A stretch of 64,000 bases of DNA, from positions 86,795-150,794 of the forward strand of contig NZ_QKSM01000007.1 in assembly GCF_003234185.1 (NCBI RefSeq). Reading direction: 5' to 3'. Shown piece after piece: positions 62,032 through 64,000 of the stretch; position 1 is the first letter of the stretch; each line of letters starts with the position of its first letter. The stretch comes from Curtobacterium sp. MCSS17_008 (GTDB taxonomy: Bacteria > Actinomycetota > Actinomycetes > Actinomycetales > Microbacteriaceae). The translations under genes and the position numbers were made by a program. The notes beneath the pieces are model-generated. The model searched no databases and was not told the DNA's origin. It was given only the letters and a program-made list of their open reading frames with translations.

Positions 62032-62292
62032 CCGTCCCTGCGCAACGAAGCTTGCAGAGTTGCACGTCGATCTTCCTTGCTCGGCGATGTCAACGGTCGA
62101 CTGATCATCGAGGGTTGCACGGCTGGGTATCTGCGGGGTGCCGGCTGGAGTGGAACGATTGAGCTGCTCGGCTTCGAGGGACTCGACGCTCAGCATCTCG
62201 AGGCCGGCGAGGAAGTCGGCGATGAAGGCGTGCCGGCAGTAAGTCTGCGGAATGGCGTCCGGGCCGTCGAGTTCACCTGCTTCATACGACAT
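62014..62292 (-). CDS. Hypothetical island protein (uncertain)
   Basis: 92 residues; N-terminal half looks protein-like ('ADFLAGLEMLSVESLEAEQL'), the C-terminal part is low in conserved pattern. ATG at 62292 with no ribosome site. It overlaps the tail of the convergent upstream gene by 18 bp. A similarly sized frame exists on the other strand (62077-62352), and codon bias does not clearly separate them. Confidence 0.35.
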   Translation of the reverse strand: MSYEAGELDGPDAIPQTYCRHAFIADFLAGLEMLSVESLEAEQLNRSTPAGTPQIPSRATLDDQSTVDIAEQGRSTCNSASFVAQGRSPDVG

Positions 62293-62325
62293 GGGCCAGA
62301 CCCTACGAACGTGCGCGGGAGTCTT

Positions 62326-62619
62326 CTACACGCCCGCGCGCATCGGATCTGACAGCTCTTCCCGCCCCACGAGCGATCGGACCGCGTCCCGCCAGACCCA
62401 GGCACAATCAGCGGCCTGACCAAATCCCCACTCGACAAGCACCGCCCGATCGGTGTGCGCGAGGACGCGTCCCTCCACCTCGAGGATGCGGTCCGGGAAC
62501 TGCACCCATGCAACGACCGGATCCGGTTGCGTAAGGTCAACCTCGGGGCCGCCGCGTGCTATCTCCGAAAGGGTGAAAGCCGACCCGAGCGCCCACCGGT
62601 CTCGTCTCCTGCGCGCCAC
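62326..62619 (-). CDS. Small hypothetical protein
   Basis: 97 residues, GTG start. Beta-rich, Trp-containing: 'VDLTQPDPVVAWVQFPDRILEVEGRVLAHTDRAVLVEWGFGQAADCAWVWRDAVRSL'. TACGGT (minus strand of 62627-62632) ends 7 nt before the start, as in leaderless genes. Lies in the island; function unknown. Confidence 0.6.
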   Translation of the reverse strand: MARRRRDRWALGSAFTLSEIARGGPEVDLTQPDPVVAWVQFPDRILEVEGRVLAHTDRAVLVEWGFGQAADCAWVWRDAVRSLVGREELSDPMRAGV

Positions 62620-62649
62620 GTGAAGGACCGTAGCTGCCGCTACTGACGA

Positions 62650-62952
62650 TCAGGGCGCGGCGCGGACCGCCGCTGTGCGCGCATCAATGTCGTACAGGTA
62701 GCCGCGAGTCGCGGGCGGGATGGTCATGAGGTTGTCGCCGATCTCGTCGTCAGCAGCTGCAAGCGCTACGAGGTAGAGCGCGGGCGCGAGGACGATCGTC
62801 GCAGTTACGGCAGTACCCGAGTCGTCGAACGTGGGCACGTTGACCCGATCAGCGAGACCGCTCTGCGCGAGGGCGACCGCGTAGTCGATGGTCGTGTACG
62901 CAACTGCGTCGCAGACCAACAGAGGGGTGTTCCCGTAAACAAGACTTTTCAA
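62650..62952 (-). CDS. Small hypothetical protein with TTG start
   Basis: 100 residues from TTG at 62952, which has AGGAAG 9 nt upstream. 'KSLVYGNTPLLVCDAVAYTTIDYAVALAQSGLADRVNVPTFDDSGTAVTATIVLAPALYLVALAA' suggests an alpha/beta protein. The longer frame to 63318 runs into the divergent gene and is rejected. It diverges from the GAF-ANTAR gene across 215 bp. Function unknown. Confidence 0.55.
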   Translation of the reverse strand: MKSLVYGNTPLLVCDAVAYTTIDYAVALAQSGLADRVNVPTFDDSGTAVTATIVLAPALYLVALAAADDEIGDNLMTIPPATRGYLYDIDARTAAVRAAP

Positions 62953-63016
62953 GGGGCTGCTTCCTGATCGCGCGGTGCTACGCGATGAGGCGCTGCTGCA
63001 AGAGAGATGGTGGTTC

Positions 63017-63059
63017 GTGCCCGCACCGCCGAGGTTACGTCGGAGAGCTGTGCGGGCAC
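63017..63059 (+). ncRNA. Possible structured element upstream of the GAF-ANTAR gene
   Basis: GTGCCCGCAC (63017-63026) pairs with GTGCGGGCAC (63050-63059); inside, CCGA (63029-63032) pairs with TCGG (63040-63043) around GGTTACG. No promoter upstream was identified, so it may be transcribed or may be a DNA site. Listed because ANTAR proteins act on RNA hairpins. Confidence 0.3.
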
Positions 63060-63167
63060 AGGCGAACAGTCCGCGCTGCGCGGCCGGCGCAAAGCTTGGT
63101 ACGTTGACGCGGGACCGTCGCCCATGCAGCGGCAGCCGCGCGTGCTTGTTCGTCAGGAGATGGTTAC

Positions 63168-63926
63168 GTGAACGACAACCCCGACTCGTCCAGCGGACCT
63201 GAACCCGTGTCCCGTGATGAGTTGCTGGCTGACACCCTAGTGACGCTCGCGGACTCGCTCGTCGCGGACCTCGACGTCGCCGACCTGCTACAGACCCTCG
63301 CCGACCGCAGCGTCGCACTTTTCGATGCAGCGGCCGCCGGCATCATGCTCAGAGTCAACTCCGAGACCCTCCAGGTCGCCGCCTCCACACACGAGCGAAG
63401 CCACCAGGTGGAACTCGACGAGATCCGCGCAAATGAAGGTCCGTGCGTAGATGCGCTTCGGGGCGGACAGGTCATCTCCGCGTCGTCGCCGGCGGAGATC
63501 CGAACCCGATGGCCCGCGGTCGCAGGCAGCTTCGACAAAGCCGGGTACCGGTCCACCCACGCCATCCCGCTGCGGCTCCGTGAGCACACCATCGGGACGC
63601 TGAACCTGTTCCGAACTGCAGAGGGTGGCCTGACAGCCGCGGACGTCGTTGCAGCGAAAGCTCTCGCTGACGTCGCCACCATTGGAATCCTGCACGAACG
63701 CATCGTCAGCGACAGCATCGCGGCACAGGAACAGCTGCAACATGCGCTCACCAGCCGAGTCGTCATCGAACAGGCGAAGGGCGCACTCAGCCAACAGCGC
63801 TACATCACCATGAACGAGGCGTTCCAGCTGCTCCGCCAGCACGCGCGAGCTACACACACGAAGATCGGGGACGTAGCTCAGGCGGTCGTGGGACTGCTGC
63901 AGGTTCGGTTGACTCCTGACAGGTAG
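63168..63926 (+). CDS. GAF and ANTAR domain protein
   Basis: 252 residues. GAF sensory domain (about 20-170, 'FDAAAAGIMLRVNSETLQVAASTHERSHQVELDEIRANEGPCVDALRGG') followed by an ANTAR RNA-binding domain (about 190-245, 'LTSRVVIEQAKGALSQQRYITMNEAFQLLRQHARATHTKIGDVAQAVV'). ANTAR proteins bind paired hairpins in nascent RNA and prevent termination. AGGAG before the GTG. No histidine kinase partner is seen. The last residues 'QVRLTPDR' lie at the edge of the insertion sequence. Confidence 0.92.
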   Translation: MNDNPDSSSGPEPVSRDELLADTLVTLADSLVADLDVADLLQTLADRSVALFDAAAAGIMLRVNSETLQVAASTHERSHQVELDEIRANEGPCVDALRGGQVISASSPAEIRTRWPAVAGSFDKAGYRSTHAIPLRLREHTIGTLNLFRTAEGGLTAADVVAAKALADVATIGILHERIVSDSIAAQEQLQHALTSRVVIEQAKGALSQQRYITMNEAFQLLRQHARATHTKIGDVAQAVVGLLQVRLTPDR

Positions 63927-64000
63927 GAGCGTTGGCTCCTGCTGGAAGGATGTGCGCCATGGTGAAGGCGTATCCGGAAGAGTTCCGCCGTGATGTGATT
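63912..64000 (+). mobile_element. Left end of an IS3-type insertion sequence (continues past the edge)
   Basis: The sequence from about 63912 (TGACTCCTGACAGG) leads to a transposase start. GGAGCG and GGCTCC (63926-63940) form a small inverted repeat. The exact terminal inverted repeat cannot be fixed without the right end. Confidence 0.55.
63959..64000 (+). CDS. IS3-family transposase OrfA, start only
   Basis: ATG at 63959, GGAAGGA upstream. The first 14 residues 'MVKAYPEEFRRDVI' match the typical beginning of actinobacterial IS3-family OrfA (helix-turn-helix subunit). Cut by the window edge. Confidence 0.75.
   Translation, partial: MVKAYPEEFRRDVI

Noticed and set aside
62077..62352. Plus-strand frame of 91 residues in the island
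   Set aside because: It overlaps two minus-strand candidates, has no ribosome site or promoter-like box, and the reading is not more protein-like than the other strand.
63979..64000. Copy of the ychF 3' end as right attachment site
   Set aside because: GAGTTCCGC is shared, but here it encodes the EEFRR of the transposase start; nine bases is chance.

Overview
The window is high-GC actinobacterial DNA with the gene content of Microbacteriaceae; a Curtobacterium-like genome is my best guess. The evidence is the codon use, many GTG starts, mycothiol biochemistry (mca), the actinobacterial enolase/FtsB-like/DUF501 set and a LAxTG sortase motif. Most of it is stable chromosome. From pth-rplY to ychF the gene order closely follows, with insertions and inversions, the block that I recall as Rv1014c-Rv1112 in Mycobacterium tuberculosis: pth, rplY, mfd, mazG, eno, divIC-like, DUF501, then greA, DUF4307, mca, hlyIII, short uppS, phoH, fum, DUF4245, xseB/xseA, glpX, ispH, ychF.

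Layout. 1-10.5 kb is a hexuronate uptake and catabolism locus. A LacI regulator and glucuronate isomerase (cut by the window edge) read left. Diverging from them is one operon: lipoprotein binding protein, two ABC permeases, a sugar isomerase/epimerase, a Gfo/Idh/MocA oxidoreductase, a second isomerase, fructuronate reductase and ManD-type mannonate dehydratase. A long nested palindrome lies between the two arms. 10.5-27 kb carries two unknown genes, ribosomal protein L25, peptidyl-tRNA hydrolase, a sortase-type surface protein, Mfd, NhaA, MazG, HisS, enolase, an FtsB-like protein, DUF501 and a type II NADH dehydrogenase, followed by tRNA-Leu(UAA). 27-37 kb has a ThrE-type exporter, a large Ig-like membrane protein, LemA with an HtpX-like protease, a YcaQ-type protein, an AI-2E family permease and threonine ammonia-lyase. 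37-50 kb is the conserved greA-to-ispH block.

50.97-51.84 kb is a compositionally distinct one-gene islet encoding a TIR-like/nucleoside-deoxyribosyltransferase-like protein, the best candidate for an undescribed system. 51.9-59.98 kb holds an M18 aminopeptidase, fructose-bisphosphate aldolase, GlpX, RmuC, a decayed gene remnant, a GntR regulator with its own operator, an exonuclease, a 50-residue membrane protein and YchF. From 60.0 kb a mobile island begins next to the 3' end of ychF: a tyrosine integrase, several small unknown genes, a GAF-ANTAR regulator, and at the right edge the start of an IS3-type element.

Two themes run through the window. Many genes have a TANNNT box ending 6-8 nt before an ATG or GTG start, which suggests leaderless transcripts. 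Intergenic spaces repeatedly hold long perfect hairpins, at least five of which share the arm GGACGGGAGGC or a close variant. All functional calls come from reading motifs and context; no database search was run.
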